DNA of 64,000 nucleotides, taken from NCBI GenBank assembly GCA_946122785.1, contig CAMGYJ010000004.1, positions 19,614,150 to 19,678,149 of the forward strand. Direction: 5' to 3'. Origin of the DNA: Linum tenue (taxonomy: Eukaryota; Streptophyta; Magnoliopsida; Malpighiales; Linaceae). Within the stretch, counting starts at the first letter, position 1, and each line of letters starts with the position of its first letter. The notes under the pieces were generated by a model. It did not search any database. It had not been told where the DNA came from and saw nothing but the letters and a program-made list of their open reading frames with translations. The position numbers and the translations under genes were made by a program. Below are positions 11,823-26,737 of this stretch, piece by piece.

Positions 11823-12544
11823 TGTTATGAACGGAACAACAACAAGAACGAGGTTACCGAATCTGGAGCTGAGTCGCGGACTAGGTCGCTCTCTTTAAGA
11901 CGTTCGCGGCACTGCCCTCGATGCGCACGGCAGACTATCAACCGGTCGTCTCCAGGATAAAACAGCTCCTCTGTGTACTCGAGGTTTTGTGCGAAAACCG
12001 GAGCTCTCTGAACACTCTCTCTATTGTGTTTATGCTCGTTGTGGTGTCTTTAGAGGGGCTGGGGAGGCGGCTATTTATAGGAGCCGAACCCCTAGGAATA
12101 TACCCTCTTGCTTGGGGAATAAGTCAGATTAATTAAGGAAGATAATTGCTTCCTTAATTAAAACCGTCGATTAGGATAAATCCTGCGGGGATTATCCCTC
12201 GAATATTCCTTTTCAATCGATTATCCCTTAGAATATTCCTCAGAATAACCGATTAATAATTAATTATTAAATAATTAATTTCGTTCGGAATTTCTCCAAA
12301 AAATATGTATATAGTCTCAAGTGATCCAACCAACCAACCGACCGGTCGGTCGGACGGACGGCTCGCGTGTGTGGTGGTCCGTTAGGTCCTCCCTCTCCCA
12401 CAAAAGTGGGTCACCCCAAGGGGCATGCCCTTAGGAGAGAGGCTCCTATCTTTATACTCATTTCTCCAAGTAAAACTACCAATGTGGTAGTTTTTTCACT
12501 TGAGACTCTATAGCTTTCAAAGCTATTCATACACATTTCCAACA
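11823..12544 (-). repeat. 3' LTR of Copia-2 (single unit)
   Basis: 722 bp, nearly identical to the outer parts of the 5' LTR. It contains one copy of the 430-bp unit, with a sense-strand TATA box CCTATAAATA at 12081-12072. Confidence 0.95.
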
Positions 12545-13030
12545 ATCCCCCACTTGAATAGTTTTGAAACTATCTCTGAGCATCAACAGTTCCATAAGAT
12601 CGGGCATAAGCTAAGGTATCGCGAAGATTTGAACCTTAGCGTAGTGGTTACACTTCCGATTTCATAAGGGTGACTCGTAGTCTTGAACCCTATCTCAGAC
12701 AGTGTAGCACACCGGATCTTTTCATTGAGTTGTGTTCTCTTCTTAGCCTGTGCGTTTATGGTCGTGCACGTTATCCTGGTTTAGTGAACGCTCTAGCAAC
12801 TTTGTGCCTCCAAAGTTCCATAGGGAGCGGCCCCACTCCCACATTCACATAGGTGAGTCTATCAGGAGTACCCCCAAAGTAAAGTACTCCACCCCACATA
12901 GGGTATAGATCTCATTAAGAGTTATTAACTCAACCTCCATTGCTTTGGGATTCATGCTTCATCATGAAATTTTCGCATACTACTCATGACTTGTTATTAC
13001 CCATTGAACCCATTTCTTGGGATCTCCAGT

Positions 13031-16000
13031 CTATTGGGTCGGGTTACCATCACTTGTAGTCCGTGGTTCGGTAGGCATAAGTCTCATACCCTTGGCGGTA
13101 TTCTGGACTTTCTCTCTAGGTAATCCTTTCGTCAAAGGATCAGCTAGATTCTGTTCGGATCTTATATGATCCACCCTCACTGCTCCTATCGTTAGGAGTT
13201 CTCTAACAGTACTGTGCTTATGACGAATCTGTCGTTTCTTTCCGTTATAGAACCGGTTCTCAACTTTAGCGATAGCTGCGGTACTATCACAATGTATCAA
13301 TACCGGAGGGACCGGCCTTTCCCATAGGGGAATCTCTGACAACAATCCTCTTAACCAACTTGCTTCTTCACTAGCCGTTGCTAGTGCTATCATCTCTGAT
13401 TCCATAGTTGATTGAGCTAGGATTGTTTGTTTCTTTGACTTCCAGGACACAGCTCCACCAGCGATGTTAAAAACATATCCGCTGGTTGCCTTGGAGTCAT
13501 CTGATAGGGTATTCCAATCCGCATCACTATACCCTTCTAGTACAGCGGGAAACCTTTGATAATGTATACCAAGGTTTGCTGTTCTCTTGAGGTATCTCAT
13601 GACCCTCTCTATAGCATTCCAATGCTCTCTACTAGGACAGCTGTTAAACCTGCCAAGCAATCCCACGACATATGCAATGTCTGGTCGAGTGTAATCCGCA
13701 GCATAACGGAGACTGCCAATGATGCTAGCATATTCTGTTTGTCTTACACTGTCTCCAGTGTTCTTAAATAGCTTTACACTAGCATCATACGGAGTACACG
13801 CAGGTTTACAGTCGAAATAGTTATACTTCTTCAAGATCTTCTCTATGTAGCTAGATTGATCTAGAGAATAACCATTTGCTGTTCTAGTTATCTGGATTCC
13901 AAGCATAAACTTTGCTTCTCCCAGATCTTTCACCTCAAAGCTCTCTTTTAACATGGCTTTCGCTTCATTGACCACGTGAATATTTGTACCAAATATCAAC
14001 ATGTCATCTACATACAAACATATGATAGTGCAAGTGTTATTCTCTGACTTGCAGTAAATACACTTGTCACTTTCATTCACCTTAAAGCCATGTGAGAGAA
14101 CGAGAGTGTCAACCTTCTCATGCCACTGTTTTGGAGCCTGTTTCAAACCATATAATGATTTGTCCAACTTACAGACTTTCGAGGCATGTTCAGGGATAAC
14201 AAACCCTTCTGGTTGTTCCATATAGATTTCTTCATCTAGATCACCGTTCAAAAAAGCAGTCTTAACATCCATTTGGTGTACCACGATATTGTTCAAGGCA
14301 GCAAGAGCAATCATGACACGAATGGATGTTGTTCTCGATACTGGTGAATAGGTGTCAAAGAAATCTATATTCTCTCTCTGCCTGTAGCCCTTGACTACTA
14401 GGCGAGCTCGGAACCTTTCGATTGCACCATCAGGTTTCCGTTTCGTTTTTAGAACCCATTTATTACCTAAGACTTTGCAGCCAGGAGGTAAGTCTGTTAG
14501 ATGCCAAGTCTTATTAGCCTCTAACGATTCTATTTCATCTATAACGGCCTCATTCCAAAAGTCTGCATCTATGGAAGTTAATGCTTCCTGCAAACTCTTT
14601 GGATCCTCGAGGGTGTATACTGTAGTAAAGTCATCACCAAAATCTTTAGAGATTCTAGCTCTTTTACTTCTTCTGAGTTCATCCTCAGATCCAACACCCC
14701 CACTAGTTCCGTTATCTCTAATAGCGGGTAGTAGATTACCCCCACTATTTCTCGTTTTAAATGGAAATCGTGTCTCAAAGAAATCATCATCAATGGATTC
14801 TATTATAGTACGAGCATTCAAATCATAGAATCTATATGCCTTACTATTGGCCGCATAGCCAACGAAGACACATTCATATGCTCGACTAGCCAACTTAACC
14901 CTCTTAGGATCCGGAATTCTTACGTAGGCCAAACAGCCCCACGTTCTTAAATAGGACAGATTAGGTGGCTTATTCTTCAAGATCTCATAGGGTGATTCTT
15001 TTCTATTTGTTTTTGGAAGACGATTTAGCACATAGCAAACCGTCAACAAAATATCACCCCACCAAGAAGAAGCAGCTCCAGAATTGAGCATAATAGCCAC
15101 AACTAATTTTGTAAACGTCCTATTTTTCCGCTCAGCTTTACCATTCATTTCTGGTGAATATGGTGTCGTGGTTTCATGAATGATACCATGTGAGCTATAG
15201 AATTCCTTGAAGGGATTAGAGTCATACTCTGATCCTCTATCGCTCCTAAGTCTTTTTATCTTTCGATTGCACTGATTTTCGAATTCAACCACAAATACCT
15301 TGAACATGTCAAGGGCTTCACTTTTGTTTTTCATCAAATAAACAAAGCAATAATCAGAGCAATCATCTATGAAAGTGATAAAGTATCTCTTGCCAGACCT
15401 AGTTAACGTCCCATCTAGTTCACAAATATCAGAATGAATCAGATCTAAGGGTTCTGATTCTCTACACACAGATTTATGGGGCGTTTTCGTTATTTTAGCT
15501 TGGCTACAGAAATCACATTTATCAAATTCATTCATTGAGAGTTTAGGGATATGTCCTAGCTTGCTTAAATTCTTCACAATTCGTGTGTTCACATGACAAA
15601 GACGAGCATGCCAAACATTCAAATCACACACCATGTAAACTGAAGAATTCATCTTATTAATTTCGACATTCAACTTGAACATCCCATTACATGCATATCC
15701 CTTTCCCACAAAACTCTCATTCTTAGTAAGAGTATACAAGTCTGCCCCAATAGATTGATTAAACCCAGCCTTATTAAGAAGATATCCCGAAACAAGATTC
15801 TTCCTTATCTCTGGAGTGTGCAACACATCCTTGAGCACCATCTTCTTCCCAGAGGTGAAGTTCAGCTCCACTTCACCAGAACCAGCAACCATAGTGGTGT
15901 GAGTAGTCCCCAACAACACTTTCTTGTCAGCAGGTGCTTCTTCGTATGTTTTAAACATAGCACGATTGTTGCATACATGCTTCGATGCACCTGTATCCAG

Positions 16001-16957
16001 CCACCATCCTTCTGAGTCACCGATGAGGTTAACTTCAGCGATCATGTCTGTGATCATGGCTATCAAATCCTCTTCTGTCAAGTTAACCCTGGCCGCAGAG
16101 GCGGGGTTTTGCTTGTTCCTGCACTTTTTTGCCATATGACCCGGTTTTCCGCAGTTAAAGCAGATAAACGGTGGGTCATTCTTAGAGGTTTGGGCCATGA
16201 CCCTTTGGTTACATCGAGAGGCACCATTCTGGTGGGGGCGGACCTGCTGGTTCTTACCCTTAAACCCTTTTTGGTTAGGTTTAAGAGCTCTAGGGGTGGG
16301 TCGTTTAGCAGTGACGACCATCACCTCTTCTTTCATATCCTGCTTGCGGGACTCTTCCTCAATCCTTAGGCGAGTAATCAAACTTTCCAGTGAAAATTCT
16401 TTGGTTTTATGTCTAAGCATATTCTTAAAATCTTTCCACGAAGGGGGCAGCTTATCAATAATGCAAGCAACTTGAAATTGATCGTCCAGAGGCATACCTT
16501 CAGAGACGATCTCATGAGCTATTTTCTGAAGTTCGTGGGACTGAACTTCGACAGACTTGTCATCCACCATCTGGTAGCGCAGGTAGCGGCTGACAGCATA
16601 CTTCTTAGCTCCAGCCTCCTCCGTGTCGTACTTCGTTTGGAGCGCATCCCAGATCATCATTGCGGTGTTCTTGCTGTCCGCATAGTAGTCTTAGAGGTCG
16701 TCTGCCAGGCCGTTGAGGATGTAGCCCTTGCATAGGAAGTCATGCTCCCTTTCCTTAGCAGAAGCAGCCCTCTCCTCATCGGTTGCTTCTTCCGGCAGCT
16801 CGACGGGCATGCTGGTGAGGCAGTGTGCCAACTTCTTGGTCGTCAGGTAGAACTCCATCTTTTGTCTCCAGCGACGAAAGTTGACTCCAACGAAGCGAAA
16901 CGGTCGATTAATATCGACATCACCAGATCCGGCCATGTTGTTCTGTTCAGTCGACAT
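13031..16957 (-). pseudogene. Copia-2 gag-pol polyprotein with one nonsense codon
   Basis: One frame of 1309 codons from the ATG at 16957 to the stop at 13031, broken only by TAA at 16691-16693 (codon 89) in gag. Domains in order: gag (UBN2-like); zinc knuckle CFNCGKPGHMAKKC; protease WWLDTGAS; GAG-pre-integrase NVWHARLCH; integrase core with HSDICELDG and RSDRGSEYDS and a downstream Glu in NGKAERKNR; reverse transcriptase with CLYVDDML; and RNase H with STMESEMIALA. Apart from the single stop the frame is clean, so decay is recent. Readthrough or an active sibling copy could still supply the product. Confidence 0.96.
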
Positions 16958-16966
16958 AGCAGCAGC

Positions 16967-17065
16967 CGAACGTCTTAAAATTGTTATGAACGGAACAACA
17001 ACAAGAACGAGGTTACCGAATCTGGAGCTGAGTCGCGGACTAGGTCGCTCTCTTTAAGACGTTCG
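16967..17065 (-). promoter_or_regulatory. 13-nt inverted repeat spanning the 5' LTR/leader junction of Copia-2
   Basis: CGAACGTCTTAAA at 16967-16979 (leader, starting 3 bases inside the LTR edge) is the exact reverse complement of TTTAAGACGTTCG at 17053-17065 inside the LTR. In the element RNA these would pair into a 13-bp stem. The leader half occupies the place where the tRNA primer-binding site normally lies. A role in priming is inference. Confidence 0.55.
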
Positions 17066-18345
17066 CGGCACTGCCCTCGATGCGCACGGCAGACTATCAA
17101 CCGGTCGTCTCCAGGATAAAACAGCTCCTCTGTGTACTCGCGGTTTTGTGCGAAAACCGGAGCTCTCTGAACACTCTCTCTATTGTGTTTATGCTCGTTG
17201 TGGTGTCTTTAGAGGGGCTGGGGAGGCGGCTATTTATAGGAGCCGAACCCCTAGGAATATACCCTCTTGCTTGGGGAATAAGTCGGATTAATTAAGGAAG
17301 ATAATTGCTTCCTTAATTAAAACCGTCGGTTAGGATAAATCCTGCGGGGATTATCCCTCGAATATTCCTTTTCAATCGATTATCCCTTAGAATATTCCTC
17401 AGAATAACCGATTAATAATTAATTATTAAATAATTAATTTCGTTCGGAATTTCTCCAAAAAATATGTATATAGTCTCAAGTGATCCATCCATTCACGGCA
17501 CTGCCCTCGATGCGCATGGCAGACTATCAACCGGTCGTTTCCAGGATAAAACAGCTCATCTGTGTACTCGCGGTTTTGTGCGAAAACCGGAGCTCTCTGA
17601 ACACTCTCTCTATTGTGTTTATGCTCGTTGTGGTGTCTTTAGAGGGGCTGGGGAGGCGGCTATTTATAGGAGCCGAACCCCTAGGAATATACCCTCTTGC
17701 TTGGGGAATAAGTCGGATTAATTAAGAAAGATAATTGCTTCCTTAATTAAAACCATCGGTTAGGATAAATCCTGCGGGGATTATCCCTCGAATATTCCTT
17801 TTCAATCGATTATCCCTTAGAATATTCCTCAGAATAACCGATTAATAATTAATTATTAAATAATTAATTTCGTTCGGAATTTCTCCAAAAAATATGTATA
17901 TAGTCTCAAGTGATCCATCCATTCGCGGCACTGCCCTCGATGCGCACGGCAGACTATCAACCGGTCGTTTCCAGGATAAAACAGCTCCTCTGTGTACTCG
18001 CGGTTTTGTGCGAAAACCGGAGCTCTCTGAACACTCTCTCTATTGTGTTTATGCTCGTTGTGGTGTCTTTAGAGGGGCTGGGGAGGCGGCTATTTATAGG
18101 AGCCGAACCCCTAGGAATATACCCTCTTGCTTGGGGAATAAGTCGGATTAATTAAGAAAGATAATTGCTTCCTTAATTAAAACCGTCGGTTAGGATAAAT
18201 CCTGCGGGGATTATCCCTCGAATATTCCTTTTCAATCGATTATCCCTTAGAATATTCCTCAGAATAACCGATTAATAATTAATTTCGTTTGGAATTTCTC
18301 CAAAAAATATGTATATAGTCTCAAGTGATCCATCCATCCAACCGA
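17062..18345. repeat. 430-bp tandem repeat, three copies, inside the 5' LTR
   Basis: Copies begin near 17062, 17492 and 17922; the phrase CGGCACTGCCCTCGATGCGC recurs at exact 430-bp steps. Copy 3 lacks a short AATTATTAA block. Copies differ by only a few substitutions, so the amplification is recent, probably by unequal exchange or template slippage at the CATCCATTC junction. Each unit carries one TATA box. Confidence 0.95.
17231..17240 (-). promoter_or_regulatory. LTR TATA box, repeated at 17661-17670 and 18091-18100
   Basis: The sense-strand sequence CCTATAAATA is followed by a C-rich stretch and CTCTAAAGACACCA, a plausible start site about 30 bases downstream. The same element is present in each 430-bp unit, giving three tandem core promoters in one LTR. 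Transcription start is inferred. Confidence 0.6.
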
Positions 18346-18544
18346 TCGGACGGACGGCGCGCGCGTGTGTGTGGCGGTCCGTTAGGTCCTCCCTCTCCCA
18401 CAAAAGTGGGTCACCCCAAGGGGCATGCCCTTAGGAGAGAGGCTCCTATCTTTATACTCATTTCTCCAAGTAAAACTACCAATGTGGTAGTTTTTCCACT
18501 TGAGACTCTATAGCTTTCAAAGCTATTCATACACATTTCCAACA

Positions 18545-18970
18545 GTTTCAGGAGTGGTGGAACGGAAGGAATGCCACCGCTGGAGAGGAGGATCGCTAGT
18601 TGCGGGCGAACAGAAGGATTGTCGCCGCCGGAGGTTGTGTTCTGGTGGTGAGGTTGGGTCGGGTAGGGTATGGGGGTGTGTAGAAAAGAAATTAGTTTTT
18701 TTTTTGTTTTTTAAGGAATGTAATAATGAGATGAAAAATATAAAAGTTTATTTTTTATTTTTTAATAATTTTTTAATTGCCACATCACATATTTAAAGGT
18801 CAACTATGAAAGTTGACTGCCACGTAAGGTAGAGTTAACGGAAATGGACGAAGAGTGACCAAACTTGAACCATTTAATTAATTTGAGTGACCAAAATTGG
18901 ATTTAAATATTTCCAGTGACCAAACATGAACGTTTTTTGTAATCTCAGTGACCAACCATACAATTAACCC
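18545..18970. mobile_element. Right end of a Mutator-like element
   Basis: 18579-18732 is the inverted copy of 10857-11010. 18741-18970 is a typical MULE-like terminus ending CAATTAACCC, with inward repeats of AGTGACCAAA and the words GTTAACGG and CCACGTAAGG. The matching left terminus is not in the window. Together with the GRP fragment, this looks like an old Pack-MULE split by Copia-2. Confidence 0.6.
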
Positions 18971-19281
18971 ATAATTTGGAGTTTGACATTTTAGTTATTC
19001 ATTCGGCAGGCACACGTCATTAACAGCAGCTGAAAAGCCGACACTGGTGACTCTTCTTCTTCAAGGCAGATTTGTTTTTATTTATTTATGTTACACAGAG
19101 AACGGTCCCCAAACGAGCGAATGAGCCCATCCAAAGACTCAAACTTCCCTCCTCTCCTCCTTCAGTCAACTTCCATCGACCACGAGCAACCATCGCCGGC
19201 GACGGATCGCACTCACCGCCGGGACCTGCCGAGCTTTCATTCTCCCCATTCCTCAACCTCGAGGGTTCCATGCCCTGGATC

Positions 19282-21332
<2,051 letters not shown>

Positions 21333-23235
21333 AATAGGATCAAAGCCTCTACATGTTTATGTGAAGCCATAGGATGTTCTACTGTTAGTCTGTTACGTTT
21401 CCTACATTATAATTTTTTTTTTAATCATTGCATGTTAAAATACTTTAGGGTGATATTTAACTGTATTTTCATAATCTTCTTTGCAAGTTTCGGTTAGGCT
21501 GAATATCTCTCGCCAACGTGAATATATGACAAATTACCCCGGCACAAAAAAGTATCAGTTCTGGTTTGTTTAGTAGTCGAAACGTTTCGGGCTTCATAGC
21601 TGGTTTTGCGTTTCTGCTACAGGTTACTACCTGCAGTTTCGCATTTCCGTAGCAGATATCACCGTTTTCCCCCCGTCAAGCGTTAACGGCTCTTCGCCCT
21701 TGGTCGACTTTTGTTTATTTTGCCGTCAGCTTTGCCGTTTCGCAAGATTTCGAGTTCGTTTCGCGCTCTAGTCTCTACTGACCTTCTTCATGGTTTAGGG
21801 CATTGGGTTTTCTGATTACCCAGTAATAGTCATTGATCACGATTCAACAGTTCCAATCTCTGTGGATTGGTAACTAATCAGTAATTTGTATTCTGATATG
21901 TTCTTACGGGTGCAATTTGTTTGTTGATCGGGCTGTTCTTGGTTCTTTTTTAGATCAGGGTTCATCCTTCTGGGGCATGGTTGATAGTACTGATTCGAGT
22001 CCTCTTGCTTCAGAACTGTGGGGGGATGTTTCATTGTTGCTCTTCTCATTGTACCGCCGGTGGCCTAAACTTGTAAGTGGGTTTTGAACATTCCCCCATT
22101 GTTCTTCATTAGCAGTCACTATATATACAAAGCCGAATCGACTTGCAAATGTTTGATATTATCATATTATGCATTAGTGATCTTTGATTAATTGGTATCC
22201 ATTTTGAGTGTTGAGTTCTGACTAGTTGCTTCCCTCTGTATTTTGTTAGGATTGCGAGTCAAGTGGATGCTTTTATTAAAGTTTTTTTTTTATCTGTTAT
22301 CTCCACGGTGGACATTTCGAGGGCTCTGTATTGGTACGTAGTTTCACATTCAACGACCTCAATAGATCTTATCCATAGTCTATTACCATATTGGAAAAAG
22401 CTACAACTAGGAAACAATGTAGGTAGCCTGATGAGATCAGAATGTGCTGAGCCTCATCAGGATCAGTTGTGCTCCTTATGGTGATTTGGGTGATGTAACA
22501 AACTACCAAACTTTGTGTACTTTGCTTTTATAATTCTTTTCTTTATCAAGAAAAAGATTCACTCCTCTTAGAATGAACTTCAATACCAAGTTCGTTAATG
22601 GACAAAACAGTTTGCTTTCTGTATATAGCAAGGGGAAGAAATGGTCTTAATCATTTTGCATTTGCTGGTCTGTGGTGCTATTATTACATGTTTTAATTTG
22701 TTTGTGATTTTTATTTTTCCACAAACATATAGAATGATCTGATATCCCGCAGAATTAACTCAGTGATGCTGAGAAATTCTTTCAAGTGTGTGTTGTGCAT
22801 GTAATGGGGCCGGTTGGGGCCTGATCTGTTGTGTTTTTGTTAAAACCCACAGATTTTTAGTTTCTCAGTGGCTTGATCATATGACTCTGATTTTGCAGGG
22901 GTCTAGTTTCTCCCATGTTACCCGGAGCAATGTACCTAGGGCTTGTCATATTGTCATCGTGATTAGATAAGGTAATTCAAGTCTTATTCAGCAAAGCAAT
23001 GAATTCCTTCCAGGCAAAGTGAATGAGCACTTACCATCAAGTACACTGTATCCTGAGAATCAATGATGTATGAATCCTCGATTGTTGCTTAGCATAAACT
23101 ACCATGAGTATATATGAGGATGTTGTTGATTCTTGATTAAGATGCTTTCTATTTGATGTTTTAGAGCGGAGTTACATGAAACTGGCTACCCACAAGGCAG
23201 AAGTGTTGGCTGTGTAAGCTAGACTAAAAAAAGAG
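21333..23235. other. Intergenic interval downstream of CRK-A
   Basis: No supportable gene. 21333-21500 is the probable 3' UTR and polyadenylation region. The rest is unique-looking noncoding sequence with short non-conserved open frames only. Some of it may be ancestral spacer duplicated with the kinase genes. Confidence 0.5.
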
Positions 23236-24338
23236 CTTCTTGGATTGGATACAGCAGTCGCAGATGATGCCTTCCACAAAGCCTATGTCAGGGTGTGATT
23301 CAGGATCCTTTCGATGCAATGCAGAGCCACACTCATCATCTTCTCTGGGACTTCACTGGGAAGTGCCCGTTCAGGCTCTTATCCATCCAACTCTGCACCC
23401 TATCCTCGTCCTCGCCGATGCTGGCAAGATTGAATACCAGTAAGCAGCTCCTACAGCAGCACTCAAATGCGTACACATCCGATTCTGTGTCCCTGATGCC
23501 CCTTCATGTCAGCCAAGCACTGGGCCTCTTGGTTCTCTTCAATCAACTTTGTCGTCGTCTTTCACCAGCCGCCAATGTGGTCTTCATCGTCGCCAGCAGT
23601 AGCCTCCCAGACAGCCTGGGCGAGGCCAAATTTGCAGATCACAGGTCTGACTGCGCCAGGCTAATGAGAAATGGTGGAAGTAGTATACTCCAGAAAGTGA
23701 GGATCACGTTGGAGCTCTTGATACGATTGTGAACGAGGACGGTGTCCAATCTGGTTATGTGGTGGACGTAGTTCAGGCCGCGAGCCACTCCCAGGGGGAT
23801 TTCGATCCTCCACTGTCATGCCGAGACGAACAAGCATAGAGATTGTTATTGTTATTATCATTATGAATAGTCAATCGGAGAGGGTGGGCCTGTTGACGAA
23901 CCGCACATGAGTTTGACGATGCAAGGTTCCTTGTCGAAATTGAAGCTCCGATGAGCCGGTCGACTTTGGTGTGTTGTATGCTGCCGATGAGTGATAGCCG
24001 TTGTTTCAGTCTCCATGGTGATGGTGGAAGGGAAATTCGGATGTCTTTGCCCCCGAATGTGCTGAGGGAGAGGGGGGTTGAAGAAGAAGAAGAAGAAGAA
24101 GAAGAAGAAGATGAAGAGATGGTGAAGAAGAAGGTGGAGGCGGCAGAGAGGAAGCCCTCCAGGGTTCGGAGTTAGAGGAGGGTGTGGTGCCGGACTGGAT
24201 GAAGATGGAAGCTGCAGCCCTGGGAGTTGCTGTAAGGTATTGGGTTCGGGCGGGTTGGTCTGGGTTTGGGGCAGTACCGTGGAAAGCTGAATCATCATTG
24301 TCGGCGTGCTGATTCTGGTGATCATTGTCAAACGCCAT
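23236..24338 (-). pseudogene. LYK-1: decayed LysM-receptor-kinase-like gene
   Basis: A diverged copy of the gene at 43010-44251 on the same strand. The N-terminus from ATG 24338 (MAFDNDHQN) parallels MAFDDDHQN. The segments PATPRAAA/TATPRAAA, the GVARGLNY region (about 23770-23790) and the C-terminal region (SRPDMG equivalent near 23290) can be followed, but frameshifts break them. A (GAA)n expansion at 24078-24115 (poly-Leu/Phe on the coding strand) replaces the Ser-rich linker, and the middle of the kinase domain is shortened. No full product is possible. Confidence 0.75.
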
Positions 24339-24565
24339 TGTGCTCTGACGACTCTCGCTCTCTATTTGGTCTCTTTCCCTCCTCATTTTCATTTCCACGA
24401 AAACCCCCAATAAGAATCCAACGGAAGACTAAGGCCCAGTCAACTTACTTCTCCCATAAGAGACGCAACAACCATGTCCATGGGGAGCGACGGATCGCCG
24501 ACCCCAGGCAATTCTCAGGCCCTTCCCCTCCGGCCTCCTCAACCTCAACGCTGCCTGTCCTAATC
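24339..24565. promoter_or_regulatory. Short divergent intergenic region between LYK-1 and CRK-B
   Basis: Only 227 bp separate the two start codons, which point away from each other, so the ancestral pair probably shared a promoter region. No clear TATA box is visible in either direction. The equivalent region of the LYK-2/CRK-F pair is 1.1 kb because a MITE and other sequence have entered. Regulatory function is inferred from layout only. Confidence 0.35.

Positions 24566-26737
<2,172 letters not shown>

Larger units (their letters stand above)
11823..18544 (-). mobile_element. Copia-2: LTR retrotransposon with tripled promoter unit in its 5' LTR
   Basis: A minus-strand Copia element: 3' LTR 11823-12544, polyprotein 13031-16957, 5' LTR 16982-18544. 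The LTRs start TGTTGGAAATG and end CATAACA in the sense direction. A polypurine tract, AAGTGGGGGAT, precedes the 3' LTR. I find no 5-bp target duplication: left flank TGGTT, right flank GTTTC. That fits inter-element recombination or flank loss. The 5' LTR is twice as long as the 3' LTR because an internal 430-bp unit is present three times. The sequence after the 5' LTR has no ordinary initiator-Met primer site. Confidence 0.93.
16982..18544 (-). repeat. 5' LTR of Copia-2 (three internal units)
   Basis: 1563 bp against 722 bp for the 3' LTR. The excess is two further copies of the 430-bp unit. Outer flanks match the 3' LTR closely, including ACCAATGTGGTAGTTTTT near the sense-strand 5' end. 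Confidence 0.95.

Noticed and set aside
19072..19281. Upstream extension of CRK-A as extra N-terminal coding sequence
   Set aside because: The frame is open, but paralogues do not share it and the conserved protein start is MGxxxT.
23951..24175. Glu-rich open frame over the GAA repeat
   Set aside because: It is the opposite strand of the decayed LYK-like gene; the acidic run is a (GAA)n microsatellite.
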